Assembly (NCBI GenBank): GCA_041675885.1
Contig: JBAYSY010000058.1
Location: forward strand, 1 to 13,820
Source of the DNA: JBAYSY01 sp041675885
GTDB taxonomy: Bacteria > Pseudomonadota > Alphaproteobacteria > Rhodobacterales > Rhodobacteraceae
Reading direction: 5' to 3'
DNA length: 13,820 nt
Shown: positions 6,663 through 12,650 of the stretch, in pieces
How the letters are laid out: every line of letters begins with the position of its first letter
Position numbering within the stretch: the stretch's first letter is position 1
Made by a program: the position numbers and the translations under genes
The notes under the pieces: model-generated
The model's database searches: none
What the model saw: the letters and a program-made list of their open reading frames with translations, nothing else
What the model was told of the DNA's origin: nothing

Positions 6663-6706
6663 CGACTGGTCCGTTCTGCGTTTCGTATCACTCATGCGGG
6701 CCAAGC

Positions 6707-8827
6707 TCAGCGGCGGCATGTCCGCCCGGCGGGCCCGGCGGCGCCCGAGCCGCCGAACCCCACGAGATCGACCGACAGGCCGAAGTCCGTGCTTGGCCTG
6801 ACACTAGTCGAGGAAGTGAACCGGCGCGAGAGGGAAAGGTCAAGCCGCAGACATTCGTTGGCGAATTGCAGCCCGAGCGCGGCGGCGGTGGTCTGTTCGG
6901 CGGTGAAGTCATGCCGCGCGGCGACCATGGCGGTCCAGCTTTGCGACAGCCGGTAGCGGGCATCGACCACCCATTCCGAGGTATCGGTCAGCCGGTCCTC
7001 GGCCAGATCGGCCCGGGCCCAGACCCAGCCCGAGGAAAAGCCGTAATCCGCCCGGTCCAGCCGCAGCCGCACTTCGCCCCGCGCAAGGGTCAGGTCGTCG
7101 TCGAACACCGCCCGGCCCAGGAGGCCCAGCCCGTCGCGGCCCTGCACCTGCACGGCGGCCAGCCAGTCGGACCGCTTGCCGCCAAGGCCCGAGGCGCGGG
7201 TGAACTGGCCTTCGTCGCGCGCCCGCAGGATGCGGCCCGCCATCACCCCCAGCGTCCAGCCGGTGGGCGCGATCCGGGTCCAGCCCAGCCCGAGGTTGAG
7301 CCGCGCCCCCCCCTCGCGCCGGTCGGCGCCGGGGTATCGGTTGAACGAGAACAGGTTGCCCTCGTCGAATTCCAGCAGCAGGCTGTCCTCGTTGGGCAAC
7401 TGGTCCTGCGGGTGGCGGCGGCTCCAGGCCAGTTGGGCCACGGGTTCCAGCATATGGGTGACACCGCCCCCGGCATCGCGCAGCAGCGGCCAGCGCAGTT
7501 CGGCGGCGACGGCGGGCGTCACCCGCCGCACATGGCCGCGATAGCCGCTGTCCTGGCCGATGCGGTAGAGATCGCCCGTCACCTCGGCCGAGAGGCTTCC
7601 GAGCACGCCGGCGGGCAGCACCCAGTTGCGGCTCCAGTCGGCCCGCAGCCCGGCCCGCGCCACGTCGCGGCCCAGCACGTCGAGGCTGGACGAGCGGTAA
7701 CGCGCATGACCGACCAGCGCGATCCCCGCCACCCCGCCGATCCCCGGCATGTCGAAGCGCCGCTCGATCCGCAGGTCGGCGACGATCGAGGGCAGGAAGG
7801 CGTTGACCTCGCCCTCGCGGATCGAGTGGAAATGCACCAGCCGGGCCGAGATGTGTTCGTCGCGCCGGGTGCGGCTGATCTCGATCCGGCTGTCCAGCCG
7901 GTCCTGGTCGGAAAGCCCGTAGTCGGTCAGATAGGCACGGTCCGAGACGGTCTCGGCGTCGAATTCCAGCGTGAAGCCGCGCGGCAGGTCGAACCGGCCG
8001 GCTGCGGTCAGCCAGCCGCGCCGCCCGGGGATGATATTGTCGTGCGACAGGGCGCCGACAAAGGCGATCTCGCCGCGCCGGAACGCCTGCCGGTAGCGGA
8101 ACCCCAGCGAATACACGTCCTTGGTGGTGACCTGCGGGATCAGCGTCAGGTCGCGGTGATCGCCCATCCGGATGAAATAGGGCACCTGCAACCCCACCCC
8201 CAGCGCCGAGTTGCTGGTCAGTTGCGGCATCAGGAAACCGGTGGCGCGGTCCAGCGTCGGGTCGGGCATCCGCAGGTAGGGCAGCCAGAACACCGGCACG
8301 CCGCCGAATCGAAGCTGGGCCGATTCGAAATAGATCTGCCGTTCCTCTTGGTCATGCACCACCCTTCGGGCGCGGATTTCCCACAGCGGTGTCGGCGCGT
8401 CGGCGCAGACCCGGCAGGAGGACGCCACCGTGCGGCTCAGCCGCGTATAGCGGCCCTGCACCCGGTTGACCTCGGCCGCGGCAAGCTGAAGCTGCTGGTC
8501 CAGCACCACCCGGGCGCTGCGCAGGATGCCGTCGCGCAGGTCGGCGGAAAGGTCGGCGGCGTCGGCGACGACGATCGCGCCTTCGCCGTCGTTCAAGGCG
8601 ATCGGCCCGTCGATCGCCAGCCGCTCGCCCGTGCGGTCATAGCTGACCCGCGACGCGCGCAGCCGCGCGCCGCGATAGAGAACCTCGACATTGCCTTCGG
8701 CCACCAGCTTCTGTTCGGCGTCGATGGTGATGCGGTCGGCGATCAGCGATGCGGTTTCTGCCGCCGCCACGGCCGGAACGGCAAGCGCCAGCGCCGCCAG
8801 AAGCCCGATCAGAAACCGCCGCGACAT
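6707..8827 (-). CDS. lptD: LPS-assembly outer membrane protein LptD
   Basis: LptD is the outer-membrane barrel that, with lipoprotein LptE, inserts lipopolysaccharide into the outer leaflet. The product has 706 aa. A signal peptide covers about 1-23 (GLLAALALAVPAVAAA). An OstA/LptA-like jellyroll at about 24-135 includes ADRITIDAEQKLVAEGNVEV. The barrel domain follows, with the conserved GVPVFWLPYLRMPDP and RATGFLMPQ (about 176-201) and a long series of amphipathic strands. Four cysteines are visible: C138 and C141 (SSCRVC), C659 (NECLRL) and C704 near the end (RTCRR). E. coli LptD needs disulfides between N- and C-terminal cysteine pairs, so a similar arrangement is likely. The start codon shares one base with the lptG stop (TGATG). 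The frame stays open far upstream through lptG, but only from this ATG is there a signal peptide. Confidence 0.95.
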   Translation of the reverse strand: MSRRFLIGLLAALALAVPAVAAAETASLIADRITIDAEQKLVAEGNVEVLYRGARLRASRVSYDRTGERLAIDGPIALNDGEGAIVVADAADLSADLRDGILRSARVVLDQQLQLAAAEVNRVQGRYTRLSRTVASSCRVCADAPTPLWEIRARRVVHDQEERQIYFESAQLRFGGVPVFWLPYLRMPDPTLDRATGFLMPQLTSNSALGVGLQVPYFIRMGDHRDLTLIPQVTTKDVYSLGFRYRQAFRRGEIAFVGALSHDNIIPGRRGWLTAAGRFDLPRGFTLEFDAETVSDRAYLTDYGLSDQDRLDSRIEISRTRRDEHISARLVHFHSIREGEVNAFLPSIVADLRIERRFDMPGIGGVAGIALVGHARYRSSSLDVLGRDVARAGLRADWSRNWVLPAGVLGSLSAEVTGDLYRIGQDSGYRGHVRRVTPAVAAELRWPLLRDAGGGVTHMLEPVAQLAWSRRHPQDQLPNEDSLLLEFDEGNLFSFNRYPGADRREGGARLNLGLGWTRIAPTGWTLGVMAGRILRARDEGQFTRASGLGGKRSDWLAAVQVQGRDGLGLLGRAVFDDDLTLARGEVRLRLDRADYGFSSGWVWARADLAEDRLTDTSEWVVDARYRLSQSWTAMVAARHDFTAEQTTAAALGLQFANECLRLDLSLSRRFTSSTSVRPSTDFGLSVDLVGFGGSGAAGPAGRTCRR

Positions 8828-9924
8828 CACCCGTCCTCCAGATGCAGAAGCAGCGCCACCGCGAACATGGTGGCGATGGCAGGCGGGCTCCATGCCGCGA
8901 GGACCACGGGGATCTGCCCGTTCTCGCCCAGCACCTGCGCCACGTTGCGCAGGAAGAAGATGGCGAATCCCGCCAGCACCGCCAGAAGCACCATCACCCC
9001 CGAACGGCCGAAACGCACGTGGCGCATGGTAAAGCCCGCGCCCACCAGCACCATGGCGGCCAGAAGCAGGGGCAGCGCCAGTTCCATCTGGAACCAGACC
9101 CGGTGCTTGGTGGCGGAAAACCCGGCCATGTCGAGGCTGGCGATGAAGGCGGGCAGATCCCAGATCGCGATGGCCGAGGGGGTGCCGAAACTGTTGCGGA
9201 TCGTCTCGGCGTCGAGATCGGTCGCCAGTTCCGCCCCCTCGGGCAGGTGCCGCATCCCGGCTTCGGGGTTGTCGTCGGTCAGCCGCCATTGCCGCGCGCC
9301 GGTCAGCCGCCAGTGGCCGGGGGCCAGCCCGGCCTCGGCCGCCTCGATCCGGGTCACCGGCAGGCCCGAGGCGTCGAAGGTCACGAAACTCGCGCCGAAC
9401 AGATGCGTGCCGTCCAGATTGGCGCGCCGGGCGTGGATCACCGTCTGCCCCTCGGGGGTGCCCTGCCGCAGCCACAGCCCTTCCTGGCTGATCGACAGCA
9501 CGCTGGCCACGCCCTGCGACAGCTCGGTCGAAAGCGTCTCGGAATGGCGCGAGGTGGCGGCGATGATCGGGTTCACGACCGCGACCGCGACCGCCCCCAG
9601 CAGCAGCGCCGCGACCACCGGCGCCACCAGCGCCCGCAGGGCCGACCGCCCGGCGGCGCGGGTGACGACCAGTTCGCTCGACCGGGCAAGGGCAAGGAAC
9701 AGCGCGACCGAGGCCAGCATGACGATCAGCGGCAGGATGCGGTAAAGCCCTTCGGGCGTGTTCAGCGCCGCCAGCCGGGCCGCCTGGCCCAGGGTCACTT
9801 CGGCGCCCGCGTGGCGGCGGATCTGCTCCACCATGTCGATCAGCAGCAGGATCCCGGCAAAGACCGCCGCGACGACAAGGAAGGTGGTCAGGAACCGCCG
9901 GGCGAAATAAAGCGCAAGCGTCAT
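8827..9924 (-). CDS. lptG: LPS export ABC transporter permease LptG
   Basis: LptG forms, with LptF and the LptB ATPase dimer, the inner-membrane machine that extracts LPS and pushes it onto the LptC-LptA bridge. The product has 365 aa, the usual size. The YjgP/YjgQ fold is visible: TM1 about 11-31, TM2 about 61-80 (PLIVMLASVALFLALARSSE), TM3 about 97-118, a periplasmic beta-jellyroll domain of roughly 150 residues, then three C-terminal TMs (about 283-361). The TM2-TM3 segment SSELVVTRAAGRS is the family's coupling helix, which contacts LptB. ATG overlaps the lptF stop by 4 nt (ATGA) and the stop overlaps the lptD start by 1 nt, so translation is tightly coupled. The lptB, lptC and lptA genes are not in this window. 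Confidence 0.95.
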   Translation of the reverse strand: MTLALYFARRFLTTFLVVAAVFAGILLLIDMVEQIRRHAGAEVTLGQAARLAALNTPEGLYRILPLIVMLASVALFLALARSSELVVTRAAGRSALRALVAPVVAALLLGAVAVAVVNPIIAATSRHSETLSTELSQGVASVLSISQEGLWLRQGTPEGQTVIHARRANLDGTHLFGASFVTFDASGLPVTRIEAAEAGLAPGHWRLTGARQWRLTDDNPEAGMRHLPEGAELATDLDAETIRNSFGTPSAIAIWDLPAFIASLDMAGFSATKHRVWFQMELALPLLLAAMVLVGAGFTMRHVRFGRSGVMVLLAVLAGFAIFFLRNVAQVLGENGQIPVVLAAWSPPAIATMFAVALLLHLEDG

Positions 9925-11051
9925 GCCGCGCCCCTCGCAGCGAGGGCGCGGCGCGGCGCGCGGCGGCGCTGGGTGAACCACAGCATCCCGGCCGAGACCG
10001 CAAACCCTAAAAGCGGTGCCGCCCAGACCAGCGGCCAGAACCGTTCGTCGCGGACGCCGACGTTCTCGGCGGTATTGGCGATCATCTGCATGACCACCAG
10101 CAGCACCGAGGCCGCCAGCAACTGCCGCCACAGTCCGAACCGGCTGAAGGCGCCCACCAGCAGGGCGGAAAAGCCGATCAGCGCCGCCGCGGCGGCAAGG
10201 AAGGGCTGGGCGAAACGGCTGTGCCCCTCGTAGATGAAGACGGCGCGCGACCGGCGCGCCTCCTCCAGCACCCCGGGCGTCGGGTTCAGAAGCGCCCACG
10301 TGCCGAAGGAATTCTCGTCGCGCCGCATCAGCGCGGTGCCCGAGATCAGCGCGCCGATGTCGTAGGTCAGATCGGCGAAACGGGTGACGGCAAGCCGCTG
10401 GTCCGCGGTGGCAAAGGTCTGGGCCATGCCGTCGAACATCACCAGCTTCGGCCCGGTCGGGCTGCGGGTCAGAAGCGCGCTGCGGGCGGTGTAGATCGCC
10501 TGCTCGCTGCTGCGGCGCGCATCCGACAGGAAGATGTCGCGCAGTTCGCCCTGTGCGGTGATCTCGCGGATGTAAAGCGTCAGCCCGTCGGCAGGGAACT
10601 GGAACGTGCCCTCGCGCAAGAGCCCGGCGGTGACGTTCTCGGCGATGGCGGCCTGCCGCTCGGCCAGCGCGGCGCGGCTGGCGGGCACGAGGAAATGCAC
10701 CAGCACCGACAGCATCAGCGCGACGATCAGCCCGAAGACCAGCACCGGCCGGGCAAGGCGAAAGGCGGAAAAGCCGGTGGCCTGCATCACCACCAGCTCG
10801 CTTTCGGTGCTGAGCCGGTTCGTGACATAGGCCGCCGCCGCGAAGGCCGCGACCGGCAGCACGAGGCGGATGACATTGGGCAGCGTGAGCGCGGTCATCT
10901 CAAGGAACAGCATGGCCGACTGCCCCTCGCCGATCAGCCGGTCGAACAGCGAAACCGCCCGGTTGACCCAATAGACCGCGATCAGGACAAGCGAAAAGAA
11001 CCCGAACAGCGTCAGGAGTTGCGACAGCAGATATCTGTCGAAGCGCGACAC
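9921..11051 (-). CDS. lptF: LPS export ABC transporter permease LptF
   Basis: LptF is the partner permease of LptG in the LptB2FG complex. The product has 376 aa and begins SRFDRYLLSQLLTLFGFF after the start. TM1 is about 11-30, TM2 about 60-79 and TM3 about 103-123; a periplasmic jellyroll follows, then three C-terminal TMs (about 283-360) and a basic tail. The segment TESELVVMQATGFS is the family coupling helix. The start codon is GTG at 11051, with a strong Shine-Dalgarno (GGGGGAAGG, 6 nt before GTG). No better ATG fits TM1. LptF rather than LptG was assigned from its first position and from MQATG against TRAAG in the second gene. It opens the six-gene minus-strand run. Confidence 0.94.
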   Translation of the reverse strand: MSRFDRYLLSQLLTLFGFFSLVLIAVYWVNRAVSLFDRLIGEGQSAMLFLEMTALTLPNVIRLVLPVAAFAAAAYVTNRLSTESELVVMQATGFSAFRLARPVLVFGLIVALMLSVLVHFLVPASRAALAERQAAIAENVTAGLLREGTFQFPADGLTLYIREITAQGELRDIFLSDARRSSEQAIYTARSALLTRSPTGPKLVMFDGMAQTFATADQRLAVTRFADLTYDIGALISGTALMRRDENSFGTWALLNPTPGVLEEARRSRAVFIYEGHSRFAQPFLAAAAALIGFSALLVGAFSRFGLWRQLLAASVLLVVMQMIANTAENVGVRDERFWPLVWAAPLLGFAVSAGMLWFTQRRRAPRRALAARGAA

Positions 11052-11084
11052 GATCAGCCTTCCCCCGGCGGTGTGAACGGCGCG

Positions 11085-11113
11085 ACCCTAGACCAGATCG
11101 CGGGCGGGGAAAA
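11085..11113 (-). promoter_or_regulatory. promoter of the lptF-lptG-lptD-surA-pdxA-rsmA run
   Basis: On the minus strand TTTTCC (11113-11108), a 17-nt spacer, and TAGGGT (11090-11085). Transcription would begin near 11078, giving a leader of about 27 nt that contains the lptF Shine-Dalgarno. The ndk promoter has the same pattern (TTTTC, 17 nt, CTAGGG), which supports both calls. Confidence 0.5.
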
Positions 11114-11160
11114 CTGCCATAACGCCCGGTGGGCGGGGCAGGGGGCCGCGCCCCCGCACG

Positions 11161-11194
11161 AAAAGCGCCCGCCCGGGCGGGGCCGGGCGGGCGC
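11161..11194 (-). terminator. strong intrinsic terminator on the minus strand, upstream of lptF
   Basis: GCGCCCGCCCGG (11165-11176) and CCGGGCGGGCGC (11183-11194) form a perfect 12-bp GC stem with a 6-nt loop. On the minus strand it is directly followed by four U (11164-11161). It lies between ndk's own terminator and the lptF promoter, so it either ends an unannotated minus-strand transcript arising in 11195-11374 or insulates the lpt operon from read-through. Confidence 0.65.
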
Positions 11195-11229
11195 GGGCCA
11201 TTTCCGCAGGTGGGTGTCTGCCCCTTGCA

Positions 11230-11332
11230 TGTCGGTCGATAACGGTCAGGGAGACTGGAGCGCAACATTCGCACAGTACACCCTGCCCGGAATCAAGGCG
11301 CGCCAGCGCCGCCGGGCAGCGGCCGACCGACA
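11230..11332. other. long-range inverted repeat enclosing a nested structured block (candidate small RNA)
   Basis: TGTCGGTCG (11230-11238) and CGACCGACA (11324-11332) are perfectly complementary over 9 bp and enclose 85 nt. Inside lie CAGGG/CCCTG (11247-11251 with 11281-11285) and, sharing its last two bases, the double hairpin of repeat copy 1 (11284-11318). Read on the minus strand it is followed, 36 nt on, by the 11161-11194 terminator. No target-site duplication flanks the arms. I see no convincing promoter immediately upstream on the minus strand and no plausible coding frame. It could be a structured RNA, a small inverted-repeat element, or chance in GC-rich DNA. Confidence 0.3.
11281..11330 (+). 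repeat. 50-nt intergenic repeat, copy 1
   Basis: It matches 12031-12080 at 44 of 50 positions in the same orientation. Five of the six differences are transitions. It folds as a stem TGCCCGG (11284-11290) with CCGGGCA (11312-11318) around an inner hairpin GGCGC-GCCA-GCGCC (11297-11310). It lies downstream of ndk with respect to the minus strand. No coding role was found. Confidence 0.75.
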
Positions 11333-11374
11333 GGTAAGATGGACGCCGCCTTCGAAATTGCGGAACAGCAACAT

Positions 11375-11414
11375 CCCGGAGCCGGGTTCCGATCAATCGG
11401 AACCCGGCTCCGGG
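11375..11414 (-). terminator. terminator of ndk
   Basis: CCCGGAGCCGGGTTCCGAT (11375-11393) is a perfect inverted copy of ATCGGAACCCGGCTCCGGG (11396-11414), a 19-bp stem around a nominal 2-nt centre. It lies 11 nt after the ndk stop. The sequence after the stem on the minus strand is only moderately U-rich (ATGTTGCTGTTCC), but stem strength and position make it the natural ndk 3' end. Confidence 0.75.
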
Positions 11415-11425
11415 GCGCGCGCCTT

Positions 11426-11848
11426 TCAGCCGACCAGTTCGAGGCCCGAGAAGAAGAAGGCGATCTCCTGCGCGGCGGTTTCCGGCGCGTCCGAGCCGTG
11501 GACCGAGTTCTCGCCCACCGAAAGCGCGAATTCCTTGCGGATCGTGCCTTCCGCCGCCTGTTCCGGGTTGGTCGCGCCCATCACCTCGCGGTTCTTCGCG
11601 ATGGCGCTTTCGCCTTCGAGCACCTGCACCACCACCGGGGCCGAGGCCATGAATTCGCACAGCTCGCCGTAGAAGGGGCGCTCCTTGTGGACCTCGTAGA
11701 ACTTGCCGGCCTGCTCAAGGCTCAGCTTGATGCGCTTCTGCGCGACGATGCGCAGGCCCGCGTCCTCGAACTTGGCGTTGATCCTGCCGGTGAGGTTGCG
11801 GTTGGTCGCGTCGGGCTTGATGATGGAAAGCGTGCGTTCGGTAGCCAT
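11426..11848 (-). CDS. ndk: nucleoside diphosphate kinase
   Basis: Ndk equilibrates nucleoside di- and triphosphates, using ATP to make the other NTPs and dNTPs through a phosphohistidine intermediate. The product has 140 aa, the standard bacterial length. MATERTLSIIKPDA at the N-terminus, RPFYGELCEFMASAP in the middle, and NPEQAAEGTIRKEF are classic. The active-site histidine is H117 in ENSVHGSDA. The ATG at 11848 follows an AGGA Shine-Dalgarno. The gene is monocistronic: its own promoter lies about 70 nt upstream and a 19-bp terminator sits 11 nt after the stop. Nothing unusual. Confidence 0.98.
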   Translation of the reverse strand: MATERTLSIIKPDATNRNLTGRINAKFEDAGLRIVAQKRIKLSLEQAGKFYEVHKERPFYGELCEFMASAPVVVQVLEGESAIAKNREVMGATNPEQAAEGTIRKEFALSVGENSVHGSDAPETAAQEIAFFFSGLELVG

Positions 11849-11918
11849 GTTGTCCTGTCCCCGGTTCGGTTCTGCTGACATCGGGACCGCGCCCTGTGCC
11901 CGGCCCCGGATGGGCGTG

Positions 11919-11947
11919 GCCCTAGCACGGGGCAGGCGGGATGAAAA
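11919..11947 (-). promoter_or_regulatory. promoter of ndk
   Basis: Minus-strand TTTTCA (11947-11942), 17-nt spacer, TAGGGC (11924-11919). The predicted start is near 11912, giving a leader of about 64 nt. The pattern TTTTC, 17 nt, CTAGGG is shared with the lptF promoter. Confidence 0.5.
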
Positions 11948-11969
11948 GCGGGGAGGGGGCGGCGGGGAT

Positions 11970-11987
11970 GGTGCGCGCGAGCGCACC
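11970..11987. repeat. REP-like hairpin upstream of ndk
   Basis: GGTGCGC-GCGA-GCGCACC forms a perfect 7-bp stem with a GNRA-type loop on the plus strand. It is followed by CTACAGGGG. The form resembles widespread REP-type intergenic palindromes; only one copy is in the window. Confidence 0.45.
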
Positions 11988-12030
11988 CTACAGGGGCGGA
12001 GCAAAGCCCGGACCCGGACACCCCTTCCCC

Positions 12031-12080
12031 CCTTGCCCGGAATCAGGGCGTGCCAGCGCCGCCGGGCAGCGGTCGGCCGC
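12031..12080 (+). repeat. 50-nt intergenic repeat, copy 2
   Basis: This is the partner of 11281-11330, exactly 750 nt away. It keeps the outer stem TGCCCGG/CCGGGCA (12034-12040 with 12062-12068). The inner stem becomes GGCGT/GCGCC, keeping pairing by a G-U wobble in a plus-strand RNA. An extra hairpin CAGCGG-TCGG-CCGCTG (12067-12082) follows. It lies downstream of the small secreted-protein gene on the minus strand. Confidence 0.75.
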
Positions 12081-12124
12081 TGTCCTCTGTTGCGGCAGGA
12101 ACATCCGCATCGGCGACCCGGTGC

Positions 12125-12439
12125 TCAGCGGGTGCAGAACTGCTCGGCCAGTGCGCCGAAGTTGCGGTAGCGGGCCCAGAAATCGTTGTCGGCCCGGGTC
12201 TTCGACATGCGCACCTCCTGCGCCTGATGCGGGTCGCGGAAGAAACCCGCCGCCCGGCGCTGGTCCGAGCGGGTCAGTGTGGCGTCCGCTGCGCGCTGGA
12301 TGCAGTTGCACAGCCCCCGGTTGCCCTGCGCCCGGTCCGACTGGACGCAGGCGCGCTCGATGGTGCGGGCCTCGACCGTGCCCGGCACGATCACCGCAGC
12401 ACCCGCGGCCAGCGCCGCCGCCATCAGGAATGTCCTCAT
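12125..12439 (-). CDS. small secreted four-cysteine protein, function unknown
   Basis: The product has 104 aa. A signal peptide covers about 1-24 (LMAAALAAGAAVIVPG, probable cut after VEA), predicting export to the periplasm. The mature part has four cysteines, C31 (RACVQ), C44 and C46 (LCNC) and C102 near the end, suggesting two disulfides. A conserved-looking core is TRSDQRRAAGFFRDPHQAQEVR, quoted here only as the span of residues about 56-77, and FWARYRNFG (87-95) follows. Similar Rhodobacteraceae proteins are often labelled 'arginine transporter' in databases; the size and lack of membrane segments do not support transport as such. The start has a GAGGGG Shine-Dalgarno. It is divergent from lepA and followed by repeat copy 2. 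Confidence 0.85.
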   Translation of the reverse strand: MRTFLMAAALAAGAAVIVPGTVEARTIERACVQSDRAQGNRGLCNCIQRAADATLTRSDQRRAAGFFRDPHQAQEVRMSKTRADNDFWARYRNFGALAEQFCTR

Positions 12440-12452
12440 TTCTCTGCCCCTC

Positions 12453-12482
12453 GTTTCTTGTTGTCGTCTTCGGTTTCTTGTT
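12453..12482. repeat. 10-bp direct repeat in the leader of the small secreted-protein gene
   Basis: GTTTCTTGTT occurs at 12453-12462 and again at 12473-12482, exactly 20 bp apart, about two helical turns. On the minus-strand transcript it reads AACAAGAAAC twice, just before the Shine-Dalgarno. It could be paired half-sites for a regulator or an unstructured A-rich leader. Confidence 0.4.
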
Positions 12483-12534
12483 TCCTGCGCCGGTTCGCCC
12501 GCCGCCTGCCCATGCGACCCGGCTTCCGGCGCGC

Positions 12535-12563
12535 ACAATGCCAGAAACCGGGTCTTTCTTCAA
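12535..12563 (-). promoter_or_regulatory. candidate promoter of the small secreted-protein gene
   Basis: Minus-strand TTGAAG (12563-12558), 17-nt spacer, CATTGT (12540-12535). This would give a leader of about 90 nt carrying the 10-bp repeats. The -10 is weak, so the call is tentative. Confidence 0.35.
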
Positions 12564-12616
12564 CGGAAACCCGGCCCGGTTCCGTCGCGCACGGGCACGC
12601 AGCCGCCCGCGCCCGC

Positions 12617-12645
12617 TTGACCGGCCCGGAAAACCCGCTCATATG
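12617..12645 (+). promoter_or_regulatory. candidate promoter of lepA, placing the start of transcription at the ATG
   Basis: TTGACC (12617-12622), 17-nt spacer, CATATG (12640-12645). The lepA ATG begins 6 nt after the -10, where transcription would normally start. There is no Shine-Dalgarno in front of the ATG. The same arrangement is seen at prfA. Confidence 0.5.
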
Positions 12646-12650
12646 CGCGC

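Noticed and set aside
6866..9745. A plus-strand open frame of 959 codons antisense to lptD and lptG
   Set aside because: High GC removes stop codons from antisense frames. Its translation is rich in Gly, Arg, His, Gln and Pro with no domain, and the minus-strand frames are clear LptD and LptG.
8828..10003. Upstream extension of the lptD frame by 392 codons through lptG
   Set aside because: The extension lies in a second frame of lptG, is low-complexity Arg/Gly/Ala, and would bury the LptD signal peptide. The ATG at 8827 coupled to the lptG stop is the natural start.
11230..11332. Miniature transposable element with 9-bp terminal inverted repeats
   Set aside because: No target-site duplication flanks the arms and no second full copy is in the window; kept only as a structural observation.
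12564..12584. Possible operator palindrome upstream of lepA (CGGAAACC with GGTTCCG)
   Set aside because: The arms are imperfect, and comparable inverted repeats of CCGG-rich sequence are expected by chance in DNA of this composition.
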